A DNA stretch of 64,000 nt from JABMRP01 sp964444795 (GTDB lineage: Bacteria; Planctomycetota; Planctomycetia; Pirellulales; Thermoguttaceae), in the NCBI GenBank assembly GCA_964444795.1, contig CAYUIQ010000008.1:11275-75274 (forward strand). Reading direction: 5' to 3'. The number at the start of each line of letters is the position of its first letter. Position 1 is the stretch's first letter. The translations under genes and the position numbers were made by a program. Shown here piece after piece: positions 44,901 through 53,609 of this stretch. The notes beneath the pieces were generated by a model. That model had not been told where the DNA came from. It did no database searches and worked only from the letters and a program-made list of their open reading frames with translations.

Positions 44901-45914
44901 TCCTCGGAGGTCTGGCAAATCGACGCCGCGACCGACCCCGACGCGAACGATACGGAATTGACCGATTGCCTCGAACGGGCCACCGAGCCGCTGTTGCGAT
45001 GTTGGCTTGCCCACAGCCGGAATATCCGACTTTCCGTCCTCGAGTCGGTCTCCGAGGAACGCCGCTGGCGAAAACTTAGGCAATTTATCGAACGCTACGG
45101 GCACGACATCTTCACGCAGCGTTTTATGAACGCCGGCAACCTCAGGGCGATCCTGCACCAGGGAACCCATAACTACCTGGCCGCGTTGCAGGAATTGCCT
45201 GACGGCGAAGAGGAATTCTCACTGTTGGAGGATCTCGACGCCGAGCTTCCTCGCGACGAGGCGGCCCGGCATTTGGAGGTGGCCCTTGAGGCCGTGCTGG
45301 AAAACTATCCCGCCTATCTCGATTACAACAGCACCACCACGCAGTCGGACCGCGGGGAAATGCTCTACACGCTCTTGGACTTCCTTCGCTTGCGCGCGGG
45401 GTACGATCGGGTCGCCTGGAATCTTCGGCCCGTAGTGCTTGCCCATGAGGTGCTGGTTCGTTCGGGTCGCGAGAAGGCGGCCGGGCTGTGGAAGCAGGCC
45501 GTGGCCAAACGCACCGGCGACGTGGCCAAGCGCTACCTTGATCGCTTCGCCCGGCTTCGCGAGAAGTACGGCATGCGCCTGCCGAGCATCGGCGACCGGC
45601 TCGGCGAACGCTTCATCCGCCCCCTGGCCGTCGATCAGCTTCGCGCGCTGGTGGGGCCTGCGTTCGACGAGTTGCGAGAAGACCGCCCGACGGAGTCTTT
45701 CAAGCTCCTCGAAGAGAGGATCGAGGACTTCACCCGGGAGCCCAGCGGCGTCGGGTACGACGTGCCCGCGTGGCTCGAGTCACTCGGCGACGAAATCGAC
45801 GACGTGACTTCCCCGCACTTGCCCAACGATCTGCCGGGCGATCCCCGGTCGGCGCTTGCGCAGACGCGGCTCTCGCGGGACGAAATCCGACGGCAGATCG
45901 ACCAGTGGGAGTAG
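41916..45914 (+). CDS. Giant helical protein of unknown function
   Basis: A 1332-aa protein from the ATG at 41916, preceded by CCGGAG; a GTG at 41853 would add 21 residues without a ribosome site. There is no signal or membrane segment. The whole chain is helical, rich in Ala, Leu, Glu and Arg, with repeated patterns such as LLSLLQEALAELAHRSAAF and AAGRRDLQETLSDSLLELAQWW, consistent with a tetratricopeptide-like or other alpha-solenoid. One conserved-looking non-helical segment is YRPVAVLRSEQKLQPYRHEWVRPIPLYI (~165-195). The family is not recognised; I believe it is planctomycete-restricted. It ends 3 bp before the convergent membrane-protein gene. Confidence 0.75.
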   Translation: MDPDRLGADAQQVMEEVLGYLNFSSGAPDPRFLENIDRLFARIEAADADRPATEQPSDSPASTWQLLLSLLQEALAELAHRSAAFAHVEQAQAVLHLLGEDVLPGYLHHHEDLLFHQTDRTLFTSFFVGRVCEAVLACGGPWDETGRIVDGALERLNDFIGYRPVAVLRSEQKLQPYRHEWVRPIPLYIRGVGAATGKYRDLIAGALDVLQATDPALMRQAWFDPNALEELALDPRAYDFDHPVNRRPNHHFGIWDPNHLTDDGRYDRFVLQQVTLDAMLERIEARKKGRGKLPHKEALFEAASVLAGTILMASAIGGDSPGAHDSQTTLASLLPRIAGYRDAFYEQLLARMRGARAKRLRTEAETARQPFGGARQDLNQRLARRRATQLQHVQLAQLFARMGYTEAASRQAAVVPVASARMQCEISCRLTAAHLAADRGQLDGAAESLPRIVDLLHRGIQCGAMVDPWNILGFGGQFPLFPAVENSVPDQRIDELIELIDEIFELHARLEKEAAAAGRRDLQETLSDSLLELAQWWDKYAAPEVGGVDGISGQAAWEAARHVATAVGAWHEAGTAAGDIAFWRGHVDRFQSPEAYALVVEALLERSDPVASMALLMQWLSHAEEISLAEGAYSFHDLAVRWMRALWQCDGQGQALGPARDAASSAIASPEQAADCWARTCKFFDYLEANAQQYWNVPRLEVFEEESPAGDAYSDALEDLFEAAYEDVTYRDSTDDGFEGETAEGGTPVTDLELILEADRIGKRLGFLWTVARLWNLAATASRKLPTAPADRDDVLAGWFERATANHRQLSQLLTAVHRYRIPAPSGTHDSMVEYDRHTEVKESLLEHLIAACVEMSDAAYLILASMSTQRPSNGLGQWAAPALPVLRGLFCGDVEQVRAAWPKLLGSLAEEPLLYVTVARGGRPKQIVAARCLQQLFSRLLVGLPRMGLLSETFQLLETAQKMERAHPVGPGAVTEFDRLFEIAYKAIVQCMVVSSEVWQIDAATDPDANDTELTDCLERATEPLLRCWLAHSRNIRLSVLESVSEERRWRKLRQFIERYGHDIFTQRFMNAGNLRAILHQGTHNYLAALQELPDGEEEFSLLEDLDAELPRDEAARHLEVALEAVLENYPAYLDYNSTTTQSDRGEMLYTLLDFLRLRAGYDRVAWNLRPVVLAHEVLVRSGREKAAGLWKQAVAKRTGDVAKRYLDRFARLREKYGMRLPSIGDRLGERFIRPLAVDQLRALVGPAFDELREDRPTESFKLLEERIEDFTREPSGVGYDVPAWLESLGDEIDDVTSPHLPNDLPGDPRSALAQTRLSRDEIRRQIDQWE

Positions 45915-45917
45915 GTG

Positions 45918-46817
45918 TCACGCCTCGTAAACAATCGTCGGCTTGTAGACCAGCGCGCCGACCTCACTGGTAAATGCGATCAGCCCTTCGAGAAAAATGA
46001 CGGCCAGGCAAGTGAAGATGACCGTCGGGTGGAGATGGAGGAGGAAGTAATCCAGCGCCGGCTTTCTTGCCGTCGCGGCGATCATCGGATTGGCCAGCAG
46101 AACGATCAATCCGAAATGGGTGATCGCCCTGGCAAACCGAGTCGTCTCGGTACTCGGTGTCGAAAAGGCGAAGCTATGGAGCAGGGAGATCAACCCCGCC
46201 AAGGCCAATAGCCCACCGGCGATCCCCTGAGTGACGGTGGTCCACCAAACAGCGGGAACCAGATCGTCCGGCATGTGGGTCATCGCCGAGATTCTCTCGT
46301 AGGCGAACATTCCGAAAAGCCCGAGGAACAGAACGCTGGCGATCATCTGCGCAATGCACGTCGGCGAGGTGGAACCCAGCCGCGATCGGACCCCGGTGGT
46401 CACGAGAAACGTTCCCACGATCACCCAGCCGACCCAAAACAGCACCCGCGACGTAAGAAAGGGGATCGCCTCACTGATCGAGGCCGTCGAGTCGACGCGG
46501 ATATTTACCGGTGGTTCCACCCCAGCGAGATAGAGAATCACCACGGCAAAACCGGCCAGGATCAGGTAGGAGATCGCCAGGAACCGGTTGCGCAGGAACA
46601 GACCGCACAGCAGAGCGAGCCCACCGGCCACGGCACCCCCGGCCAAGAGAGCCGGCATACCGCTATGCAGGTCCTCGGCCGTCTCCACTACTTTCCACGT
46701 CATCAACGGGGGACCGTCCTCGGGAATCGCCCGCGGCACGAGCATGACCAGCAACAGCAGAAGACCGGCCACGATCCCCGCCGACTTGCTGGTGAAATAA
46801 TGAACCACCTCGGTCAT
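45918..46817 (-). CDS. Polytopic membrane protein of unknown function
   Basis: A 299-aa protein. The ATG at 46817 follows AGAGGAA; a GTG two codons earlier is possible. About eight hydrophobic spans are visible, including AGIVAGLLLLLVMLVP, LLAGGAVAGGLALLCGLFL, AISYLILAGFAVVILYLAG, VLFWVGWVIVGTFLVTTG, MIASVLFLGLFGMFAY and VIFTCLAVIFLEGLIAF. No transport or enzyme motif seen. It converges tail-to-tail with the giant gene. Confidence 0.7.
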   Translation of the reverse strand: MTEVVHYFTSKSAGIVAGLLLLLVMLVPRAIPEDGPPLMTWKVVETAEDLHSGMPALLAGGAVAGGLALLCGLFLRNRFLAISYLILAGFAVVILYLAGVEPPVNIRVDSTASISEAIPFLTSRVLFWVGWVIVGTFLVTTGVRSRLGSTSPTCIAQMIASVLFLGLFGMFAYERISAMTHMPDDLVPAVWWTTVTQGIAGGLLALAGLISLLHSFAFSTPSTETTRFARAITHFGLIVLLANPMIAATARKPALDYFLLHLHPTVIFTCLAVIFLEGLIAFTSEVGALVYKPTIVYEA

Positions 46818-46938
46818 GAGCACGTTCCTCTTCTTCGCCGATTATGGGTAAAGGCTACGTCAAATGTAGCTCTTCAATCAGCCCAGGGCAAGCGGCGGGT
46901 ACGGGAGCCCCCGTAACCCGTCACCAACCGGAATCGTA

Positions 46939-47022
46939 TCACAACCAACCGCCCTCCGCCACCTCGCGTGCGTTGACCGCCTCGATCTTGAACTCGCGGC
47001 TGAATACTCTCCGTTTCGACAT
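46939..47022 (-). pseudogene. Transposase N-terminal remnant (IS3 OrfA-like)
   Basis: A 27-residue reading begins with an intact site, GGAGGA 6 nt before ATG, and runs MSKRRVFSREFKIEAVNARE before decaying to a stop. The opening matches the helix-turn-helix start of IS3-family OrfA proteins (xKRRxFSxEFKxEAV). The rest of the element is missing, so it was cut just after the first helix. It is too short for most gene finders. Confidence 0.6.
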
Positions 47023-47114
47023 CGCCGATCCTCCCCGGGGAATCGTGGTATCATACACCCCTTTCCCGGTGTCCACGATCACCGGGGAAGCCCATTTCGC
47101 TGGACAGGATCACC

Positions 47115-48203
47115 CTACGGGTACCGCCCGTACTCGTGAATCGCGTTGATCATCGCGATGAAGTTCTCGTGGGGGATATAGTTGACGATGCTGTGGCTGG
47201 AGCCGGCGATCCAGCGGCCGCCGGGTTTGAGCGCGTCGGCGTGCTCCTTCACGTCCCGCTCGACGTCTTCCGGTGTGCCTTTGACCAACGGCCAGGCGAT
47301 ATCGACGTTGCCCGAGAGACTGACTCGATCGCCGTAACGTCGCTTGTAGTCGCGGTAGTCGACGCCCGAGGGGTCCATGGGGTTGAGGCAATCGGCACCC
47401 ATCTCCAAGAGCATCTCCACCGCGTCGTCGATCTTGCCGTCGGAATGGAACAGGATGGGTACGCCGGCGCTGCGGGCGGGCTCGAAAATGCGGTCGAAAT
47501 GCGGGCGCCACAGTCGCATAAACCGCGTCGGCTCGACGAACAGCCCCTTGTTGTAGGCGAAGTCGTCGGCCAGGAACATGATGTCCACACCCTCGTCAAC
47601 CGCCCGGCGGACCAGTTCGGCGAAGTAGTCGGCCGAGCGGGCCATCAACTCGTCGAACAGTTCCGGCTCTTCGACGAGCATCACCATGCAGTCGTTCAGG
47701 CCGATGACGAACTCGTAGAGCGTCTGGAAGATGCACCCGCAGAGGAACATCACGCCGATGCCGGTGCCTCGGGCGGCCTCGACGTACTCGCGGATGTAGC
47801 GGAGTTTCTCTTCGATCTCGGCTTCGCCGGGCCAGACGATGCGTTGGAGGTCCGCGCGGCTCTTGAAGCTGCGGTCGTTCCAGGCGGTGACCGAGCCGTC
47901 GGGCTTTCGCCGCTTGATCGGCGTCCAGAGATTTTCCAGCACGATCACGTCCTGGCCGATGAGGCGACACAGTTCGAGATAGTCCGCCGGATACATGGGC
48001 CGCACGCCTTCGGCGGCTTCGCTGCCCTTGGCCGGATCGCCACCAACGCCTAGCGTGTTGCCCGCCGGTCGCCCGAGCAGCTTTTCAACGTGCTGATCCT
48101 CGATCAGGATTTCGAAGTTCGGCACCCGGTCGGTCGGCTCACCGCGCATGGCGGCGATCAGGCGTTGGATGTCCGGGCGGCCTTCGTAGGGTTCGATTCG
48201 CAT
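47115..48203 (-). CDS. Uroporphyrinogen decarboxylase-superfamily protein, HSDG type
   Basis: A 362-aa protein. The barrel is clear: DRVPNFEILI, YIREYVEAARGTGIGVMFLCG, ELVRRAVDEGVDIMFLADDF, GVPILFHSDGKIDDAVEMLLEMGADCLNP and RVSLSGNVDIAWPLVKGTPEDVERDVKEH. At the zinc site of methylcobamide:thiol methyltransferases, this protein has H253-S-D rather than H-x-C, and the downstream cysteine is absent. It is therefore neither an obvious HemE (cytoplasmic haem enzyme) nor a typical zinc methyltransferase. It is the last gene of the cluster. Confidence 0.85.
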   Translation of the reverse strand: MRIEPYEGRPDIQRLIAAMRGEPTDRVPNFEILIEDQHVEKLLGRPAGNTLGVGGDPAKGSEAAEGVRPMYPADYLELCRLIGQDVIVLENLWTPIKRRKPDGSVTAWNDRSFKSRADLQRIVWPGEAEIEEKLRYIREYVEAARGTGIGVMFLCGCIFQTLYEFVIGLNDCMVMLVEEPELFDELMARSADYFAELVRRAVDEGVDIMFLADDFAYNKGLFVEPTRFMRLWRPHFDRIFEPARSAGVPILFHSDGKIDDAVEMLLEMGADCLNPMDPSGVDYRDYKRRYGDRVSLSGNVDIAWPLVKGTPEDVERDVKEHADALKPGGRWIAGSSHSIVNYIPHENFIAMINAIHEYGRYP

Positions 48204-48332
48204 GGCCCTCTACCTCGTGATCGGTATTGCTCAACGTTTCCGTTCATCTATTGCCGACCGTGCCTGTTCTGCAACAATAGATGGGCGACTCCCCCCTGTG
48301 CCACCCGATTTCACGCACTTCTTTCTTCTGCA

Positions 48333-48866
48333 TCAGAGCAACGTCGCTCGACCCCAACCGTACTTCTCCGGCGCAGCCATTAGATCACCAAGCGTTACTA
48401 CATCTCTCGTGTCAAATTGCAGAGACGCTTCGCCAGAGGCAAGCAGTTTCAAGATGCAATAGCCGTGAGGGTTTATCAGCACAGAGTTGAACTCGTACTC
48501 ATAACATGAATGTGCCGACGGGCACTTCCACTCCCGATGAAGCCTCACCTGTTCACCGTCCACGATAAGAAACCCGGGAGCGGGGCGCTCAAACGATGGC
48601 TCGTAAACCGACACAGCAATCGACCCGCCAACAACACCGTTGAGTGTCAAGGTTGCCTCCCCTGCTACGTAGAGAGGGTCAAGTGGTGCTGCGTGGGATG
48701 GCACAATCTCCGGAGGAACGGGGTCATACCGAGGATGAAACACCGCGCCCCAAACGTACAACTCAGCCTTTGGCGGCAGTCGTTCCGGTACGCGAAATCC
48801 GAGGTGCGCTTCGCAGAAGTCGAACTCGTCGAACAGCTTGCCAGTTAGATCATGAACGTATTGCAT
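48333..48866 (-). CDS. Small protein of unknown function in UroD/GH cluster
   Basis: A 177-aa protein. The ATG at 48866 follows AAAGGAA by ~9 nt; the longer frame to 49370 overlaps the neighbouring gene and is arginine-rich shadow. The sequence has beta-type segments (AELYVWGAVFHPRYDPVP, ATLTLNGVVGGSIAVSVYEPSF, GFLIVDGEQVRLHREW). No signal, no recognised family. It sits between two UroD-type genes with 104- and 129-bp gaps. Confidence 0.6.
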   Translation of the reverse strand: MQYVHDLTGKLFDEFDFCEAHLGFRVPERLPPKAELYVWGAVFHPRYDPVPPEIVPSHAAPLDPLYVAGEATLTLNGVVGGSIAVSVYEPSFERPAPGFLIVDGEQVRLHREWKCPSAHSCYEYEFNSVLINPHGYCILKLLASGEASLQFDTRDVVTLGDLMAAPEKYGWGRATLL

Positions 48867-48970
48867 CGTGAGGTTCCTTTCACGGGACCTTTCAAGTGTG
48901 ACTTGGCGAACGTCCCCCGGGACCGTCATCTTCAAGAACCCGGGGCAGTCAGCCTGTTCCTCCCTATTCC

Positions 48971-50107
48971 TCAGAACAGTTTGGCCAAGTCGATCTTGTC
49001 CACCTCTCCCCCACCGCCTTGAATGGACAGGATCGAGTCGTCGATCTCTTCGCACAAGCTGCCGGCGGTGCGGTACATCGTTAGGGTGTTTTCCAGTGGC
49101 GAGCCGACCTGCACGGCGTGGGTCGGGCCGAGAAACAGGCCGCCGGTGGGGAATAGCTCCAAGCGGCGGCGGATCTCCCGCTCGACGTCCCGCGGCGTAT
49201 GCCAGGCCAGTGTCGTCTGTACACAGACCGATCCGCAAAAGGTGAGCTGCTCGCCGAACCGTTCCTGAAGCGTCGCGATCTCCATCTCGGGGGTGGTCGG
49301 CTGCACGACGTCGTAGACGTCCAGGCCCATCTCGATCAACCGCGGCAAAAACGCTTCGCAACAGCCGCACATGTGGAGCATCGTCCGCGCGCCGTGGGAA
49401 TGGACCATGTCGAAGTACTTGCCGTACTTGGGTGCAAAGTGCTTATCGAAGACGTTCAGGCCGATCATCGGTCCCCGCTGGTTGCCGAAATCCTCGCCGG
49501 CGTGCGTGAAGTCGACCAACCCGCCGGCCGCCTCCAGCGTTCGATTTTGGACCTCGCAGAAGAACTCGAACCGCGCCCGCATGATCTCCAGGTAGACCGG
49601 GTTGTCGTCGATCAGGTCCATCAGCACTTGCTCCATCCCCCGGGCGCGAGAGATGCCGTTGATCAGATCGATGTCGCCGGCCGTGCCGCAACAGACGGCG
49701 AAGCCCTGCTCGCGGAGGGTCTCGGCCTGTTGGCGGATGGTCGAGTAGTCGAACCAATCGGCGCTGGGAAAATGCGAGCGGTCGAGATCCTCCAGCCGGG
49801 TCACGCCGGCGAAGGGGAGATGACACGCCTCAAGATACTTGCCCGCCTCGAACTCGGCGTACTTGTAGCGCTCGCCGAAATATCCTTCCACGCTGCCGTC
49901 GGGAAACGTTTTCAGTTCCGGGCCACAATAGACCGGCTCGACATAGCGAAAGTCGTCACCGACCACGCGGAGCAGTTGCTCCATGTTCTTCAAACCGAAA
50001 TGATCCATGATCATCTGGTTGATTTCCGGCGTGCCCTCGTGCTTGATCGGAATGCGGTCGTAGCCTTTCCGCTCAAAGGCACTCACAACACGTTCCCTGG
50101 AGTTCAT
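48971..50107 (-). CDS. UroD-superfamily protein with methyltransferase-type zinc motif
   Basis: A 378-aa protein from the ATG at 50107 (AGGAG upstream; the frame opens at 50248 inside the upstream gene). The barrel includes GFAVCCGTAGDIDLINGISRARGMEQ, LVDFTHAGEDFGNQRGPMIG and GARTMLHMCGCCEAFLPRLIEMGLDVYDVVQP. H245-M-C247 with C291 (LTFCGS) matches the H-x-C...C zinc ligands of MtaA/CmuA-type methylcobamide:thiol methyltransferases, and differs from HemE. It may therefore activate a thiol as methyl acceptor. The donor corrinoid protein is not in the window. It lies 73 bp after the GH106-type gene. Confidence 0.8.
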   Translation of the reverse strand: MNSRERVVSAFERKGYDRIPIKHEGTPEINQMIMDHFGLKNMEQLLRVVGDDFRYVEPVYCGPELKTFPDGSVEGYFGERYKYAEFEAGKYLEACHLPFAGVTRLEDLDRSHFPSADWFDYSTIRQQAETLREQGFAVCCGTAGDIDLINGISRARGMEQVLMDLIDDNPVYLEIMRARFEFFCEVQNRTLEAAGGLVDFTHAGEDFGNQRGPMIGLNVFDKHFAPKYGKYFDMVHSHGARTMLHMCGCCEAFLPRLIEMGLDVYDVVQPTTPEMEIATLQERFGEQLTFCGSVCVQTTLAWHTPRDVEREIRRRLELFPTGGLFLGPTHAVQVGSPLENTLTMYRTAGSLCEEIDDSILSIQGGGGEVDKIDLAKLF

Positions 50108-50180
50108 GGGAGGGGCTCCTGGTTCTTTATGACGCGATGGCTTGTTCGGCGTTAGACGATTGCATGGCAGTATTCCCATG

Positions 50181-53100
50181 CTAGGGGCTGTCTTCCTGAA
50201 CGGTACCCGGTCCCAATAGTCCGGAGGGCAGAAGAGTGCTCCCGGCATTGTACGGGTTCGCGGTCGCCCGGGTGATTCGCTCCTCTTCCGGTTTCGAGGC
50301 GTCGCCGGTCAGGCGGTTGGGCCACAGGTTGGCCACCTCGATTTCAAGGGCATTGCCTCCCGCCTGCAAAGCGTGTGAGATATCAACCCGCCAAGGGGCA
50401 CACCAAACGACGCCGAGGTCCTTTCCATTGAGCCTGACGCGGGCGAGTTCGTGAACCGTTCCCAGGTCGAGATAGATTTTGCGATCCGTCGGCAGCCCTT
50501 CGGGGTGATCGAAACTCTTTCGGTAGGTGGCGATGCCCGAGTAAACCTTGATCCCCTCCTCCGCCCGCTTCGTCCAATCTACCAACTTCTCGAAGACAGC
50601 ATTCTCCGGGCCGCCCCACTTGGGATCGAAGGACACTTCCCACGAACCTTCCAATGTCGCCACGGTAGTCGCCTTGGGGAAGTTCATGCCGCCCGCAATG
50701 GTTCTGTTGCTCCCGGACGCATCGCCGCGTGCAAAGACGACAAAGACACTCTCGTGCGGTGCGAACTCCATGGGGATCGTCGTCCGGCCGTTTTCGTTTT
50801 GGTACTGCGGCAGCGGCCGTCTCTGGCCGTTGCGGGGATTCCACAATTCCGGCTGCCCGGCGACCACGCGGAACGTGCAATCCGCCCGAAACGGCTGGTC
50901 GGATCTGTTCGACACGAAGTAGATCTCCCGCGTTTCGGTACGGCGGTGTGTGTGGCGTACCGGGCCGGTCACCGAGAAATCCTCGGCGATGCCCATTTGC
51001 TCAAGCACGGCCGCCGTGTCGTCGTAGTCGGGGTATAGGTCGTTAGCCACTTGCCTTGGAGTGTTGCCGGTGCCCAAGCGCCAAGGCGCCATGGAGGCGC
51101 CCCCAAGTTCTTTCGCGGCCGACCAGTTCGTCTTATCCAAGGAAGCCGACCAGGTCGCATCGGTGCCAACGACTTTCGTCGTGCCGTCCGCATAGGTCAG
51201 TCGGATCGCTGCGATGAGACCTGCCGGGTTTGCCTCGGGGCCAAAGTTGTTTGCAGCAATCGTGATTTCATTCTTGCCTGATTTCACGGCAGAGGTGATA
51301 TCTGCCGAATAGATCTTGTTGAAATTGTCCCCTGTCAGCACCTGTCTCCCGCCGATCTGGAGTGTGAACGAGTTGTCTGCCGTAGCCTCGATTACAGCTT
51401 TTTCAAGGCGGGGCTTCTCCCCAATGTCCAACGAGTAGCGAAAATGAACGTATCCGCTTGGAGCACTTGAAGCAGGATTACCTTTCGCATACCAGATCCA
51501 CTTTCCCACGCGGGGAAGCAACGGCGCATCTTCCGCATGATCTGTTTGAGCAAGTTGCGGTGCCGCCAGGTCGAGAAGGACGCGTCCTTTCCCGAGAGTT
51601 CGTTCCTGAGTGTAGGGAGCCTTCCCCCAGAGTTCTTCGGCAAGCTGCCTGACTTGGGCATCACACTGCGGGTAATCGCTCAGGCTTGGGGAGGAGATCG
51701 GTGGCGCGCCGAGCACCGTCGCACCCGATTCGACCAGTTGGATAATCCTCTCGAGCAGAGCCGGGGTCATGGTCTTCCAACGCGGCAATATGAGCAGCCG
51801 ATAGGACGTGCCGCCGGGAAAGCAGATCCGCCCGTCCTTGACCTCGGCCCGAGCCATCAGGATTCGAGGGGAGCAGCCGTCGAAGCCATAGCCTTTTTTG
51901 TCCGGCAACCTCGACCCGGCGCCATCCAAAGCACTGGGCGGCGCTCGGAAGACGTGAGGCGCGCCTTCGGGGGTCAGGTAGAGAATGTCGGCGACCGTTA
52001 CCCCCTGCTGCAACAGGTGCGAACACCTTGCCAGATACTCGTGGTAATCTCCAACGAGCGGCCAGAACGTCTGCTTTCGGTTCCAAAACACACCGTAGGG
52101 GCCGAACGTCATCCCGGGGGCATCCTCGTTCGACTGGTGGGCAAAACCGTGAATCGAAAACTTGTTGACACCCACGGCAAACGCCCAGTCGGTCTGGTTC
52201 TTGAGAGTCCACGGCGAGCGTGCCCAGTTTCCACGACCTGAGGTGAATCCCTCGGCCAGCACGATCGGTTTCCCCATCGTGTGCGCAATCGAGGCGGCGG
52301 CAATACAACTCCACGCGGACTGAAAATGGTCGAACCAGAACTCGCCGGCGGGAAAGTCGGCGTAAGAACCGAGGTCGAGATCGCCGGCCGGATTCATGTC
52401 GTACGGCTCAATCATCAACCGGAGTCCTCGCCGGTGGCACAGCGCTTGCAGCTCCGCCGCATGGTTTTCAAGCAACAGATCCTGACACACGTTGCGGACA
52501 TCCCAGAGGAAGCGCTCGGTCTGCTCACGCGAACCGACAACGCAGCCGGTGTACGTCGTGAAGTAGAGCCAGGGATCGTAACCGCGCCGCTTCTTGAACT
52601 CCTCGCGGAAAGTGGGCGTCCAGTTCTGGGAACTCATTTCCCAACTGTCGGCGTCGAGTGCAACGAACCCGACCTTCCTGTCTTTCGGACGCGGTCCGAT
52701 TGCCTTCAACAGCGGGTCGAAATACGCTTCAAAATGCGCCGCGAGTGCCTGCTTGCTGAACTTGTCCGACTCCAGGCCGAGCCCCGCGGCGGGCGCGGGA
52801 CGAGTGTTCGCGCCCGTGCAGCGCACGCCGAGTCGGACAATCGTCCACTCGCCCGGCGGAACGTCCCAGGTGAGCCGGCCATCGGCCTGCAATTGACCGG
52901 TCAAGTCGACGATGGTTTTCGGATCGATTACCTGCGCCGCTTTTGCAGCAGGGTAACTGGCTGGTGAGGGCAGGTACGGTCGCACGCCTTTCATGGAGGT
53001 ATATGGATTGCGGATAAAGAGAGCCTTCTCTTGAATGTCTCCAATCACCGGCTCACGACGAGGAAACGCAAACACGGCGACATCTCTGTAAAACTCACTG

Positions 53101-53609
53101 ATTTCCTTCTGCATTTGCGGTGTCTGGTTGCGGTGATATTTGGAGACTTGCGGCTGCGGCAAAGGCAGCTCCTGGTCGAATCGTGCGGGTCCCTTTGCCG
53201 TGACGCTCGCCGGGACGAGATGCTGCATCGATTGCTCGGCTTTGATCCAGGGACCACCCGTGCCGGTCCAGCCGGGGCCCGTGATCGCGGTGAACTCGAG
53301 CCCGAGACGCTCGCACTCGTGGACCGAGTGGACGAACTGCTTGCGCCATTTCCCTCCGAGAAAGGGTGAGCCACCGGGAACCTGACCGACGCTGCAATCC
53401 ATCCGCAGCACACCACCAATTCCGGCTTTCTTCATCGCTTCAAGGTCCGCGGTGACGCTTTCGAGGCAGTAGTGTCCGTTTTGGGTCCAGTAAACCCAGA
53501 GGCGAGCCGTGTCGGGCGGATTGCGGAACTCATCCTCCAGCGTGGCACCACCGGCGACGCTGAGCAAGGTCCCAAAGATAAGGGCTGTGGGTAGCAATCT
53601 GCTTCTCAT
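50181..53609 (-). CDS. GH106-type glycoside hydrolase (alpha-L-rhamnosidase family)
   Basis: A 1142-aa protein with a signal peptide (LLPTALIFGTLLSVAGG). The mature start (EDEFRNPPDTARLWVYWTQNG) and the blocks DLEAMKKAGIGGVLRMD, GLEFTAITGPGWTGTGGPWI, FVALDADSWEMSSQNWTPTF and LMIEPYDMNPAGD are those of large GH106 enzymes. A galactose-binding-like sandwich with IGEKPRLEKAVIEATADNSF is inserted at ~735-840, and a second closes the protein (VRLNGKDLGVVWCAPWRVDIS). It starts in a 4-bp overlap with the GH43-like gene. The family removes alpha-L-rhamnose; the polymer is unknown. Confidence 0.85.
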   Translation of the reverse strand: MRSRLLPTALIFGTLLSVAGGATLEDEFRNPPDTARLWVYWTQNGHYCLESVTADLEAMKKAGIGGVLRMDCSVGQVPGGSPFLGGKWRKQFVHSVHECERLGLEFTAITGPGWTGTGGPWIKAEQSMQHLVPASVTAKGPARFDQELPLPQPQVSKYHRNQTPQMQKEISEFYRDVAVFAFPRREPVIGDIQEKALFIRNPYTSMKGVRPYLPSPASYPAAKAAQVIDPKTIVDLTGQLQADGRLTWDVPPGEWTIVRLGVRCTGANTRPAPAAGLGLESDKFSKQALAAHFEAYFDPLLKAIGPRPKDRKVGFVALDADSWEMSSQNWTPTFREEFKKRRGYDPWLYFTTYTGCVVGSREQTERFLWDVRNVCQDLLLENHAAELQALCHRRGLRLMIEPYDMNPAGDLDLGSYADFPAGEFWFDHFQSAWSCIAAASIAHTMGKPIVLAEGFTSGRGNWARSPWTLKNQTDWAFAVGVNKFSIHGFAHQSNEDAPGMTFGPYGVFWNRKQTFWPLVGDYHEYLARCSHLLQQGVTVADILYLTPEGAPHVFRAPPSALDGAGSRLPDKKGYGFDGCSPRILMARAEVKDGRICFPGGTSYRLLILPRWKTMTPALLERIIQLVESGATVLGAPPISSPSLSDYPQCDAQVRQLAEELWGKAPYTQERTLGKGRVLLDLAAPQLAQTDHAEDAPLLPRVGKWIWYAKGNPASSAPSGYVHFRYSLDIGEKPRLEKAVIEATADNSFTLQIGGRQVLTGDNFNKIYSADITSAVKSGKNEITIAANNFGPEANPAGLIAAIRLTYADGTTKVVGTDATWSASLDKTNWSAAKELGGASMAPWRLGTGNTPRQVANDLYPDYDDTAAVLEQMGIAEDFSVTGPVRHTHRRTETREIYFVSNRSDQPFRADCTFRVVAGQPELWNPRNGQRRPLPQYQNENGRTTIPMEFAPHESVFVVFARGDASGSNRTIAGGMNFPKATTVATLEGSWEVSFDPKWGGPENAVFEKLVDWTKRAEEGIKVYSGIATYRKSFDHPEGLPTDRKIYLDLGTVHELARVRLNGKDLGVVWCAPWRVDISHALQAGGNALEIEVANLWPNRLTGDASKPEEERITRATANPYNAGSTLLPSGLLGPGTVQEDSP

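Noticed and set aside
46897..46919. Hairpin GGGTACGGG/CCCGTAACCC
   Set aside because: It has a bulge, no T-run, and lies upstream of the membrane-protein start, so it is not a convincing terminator.
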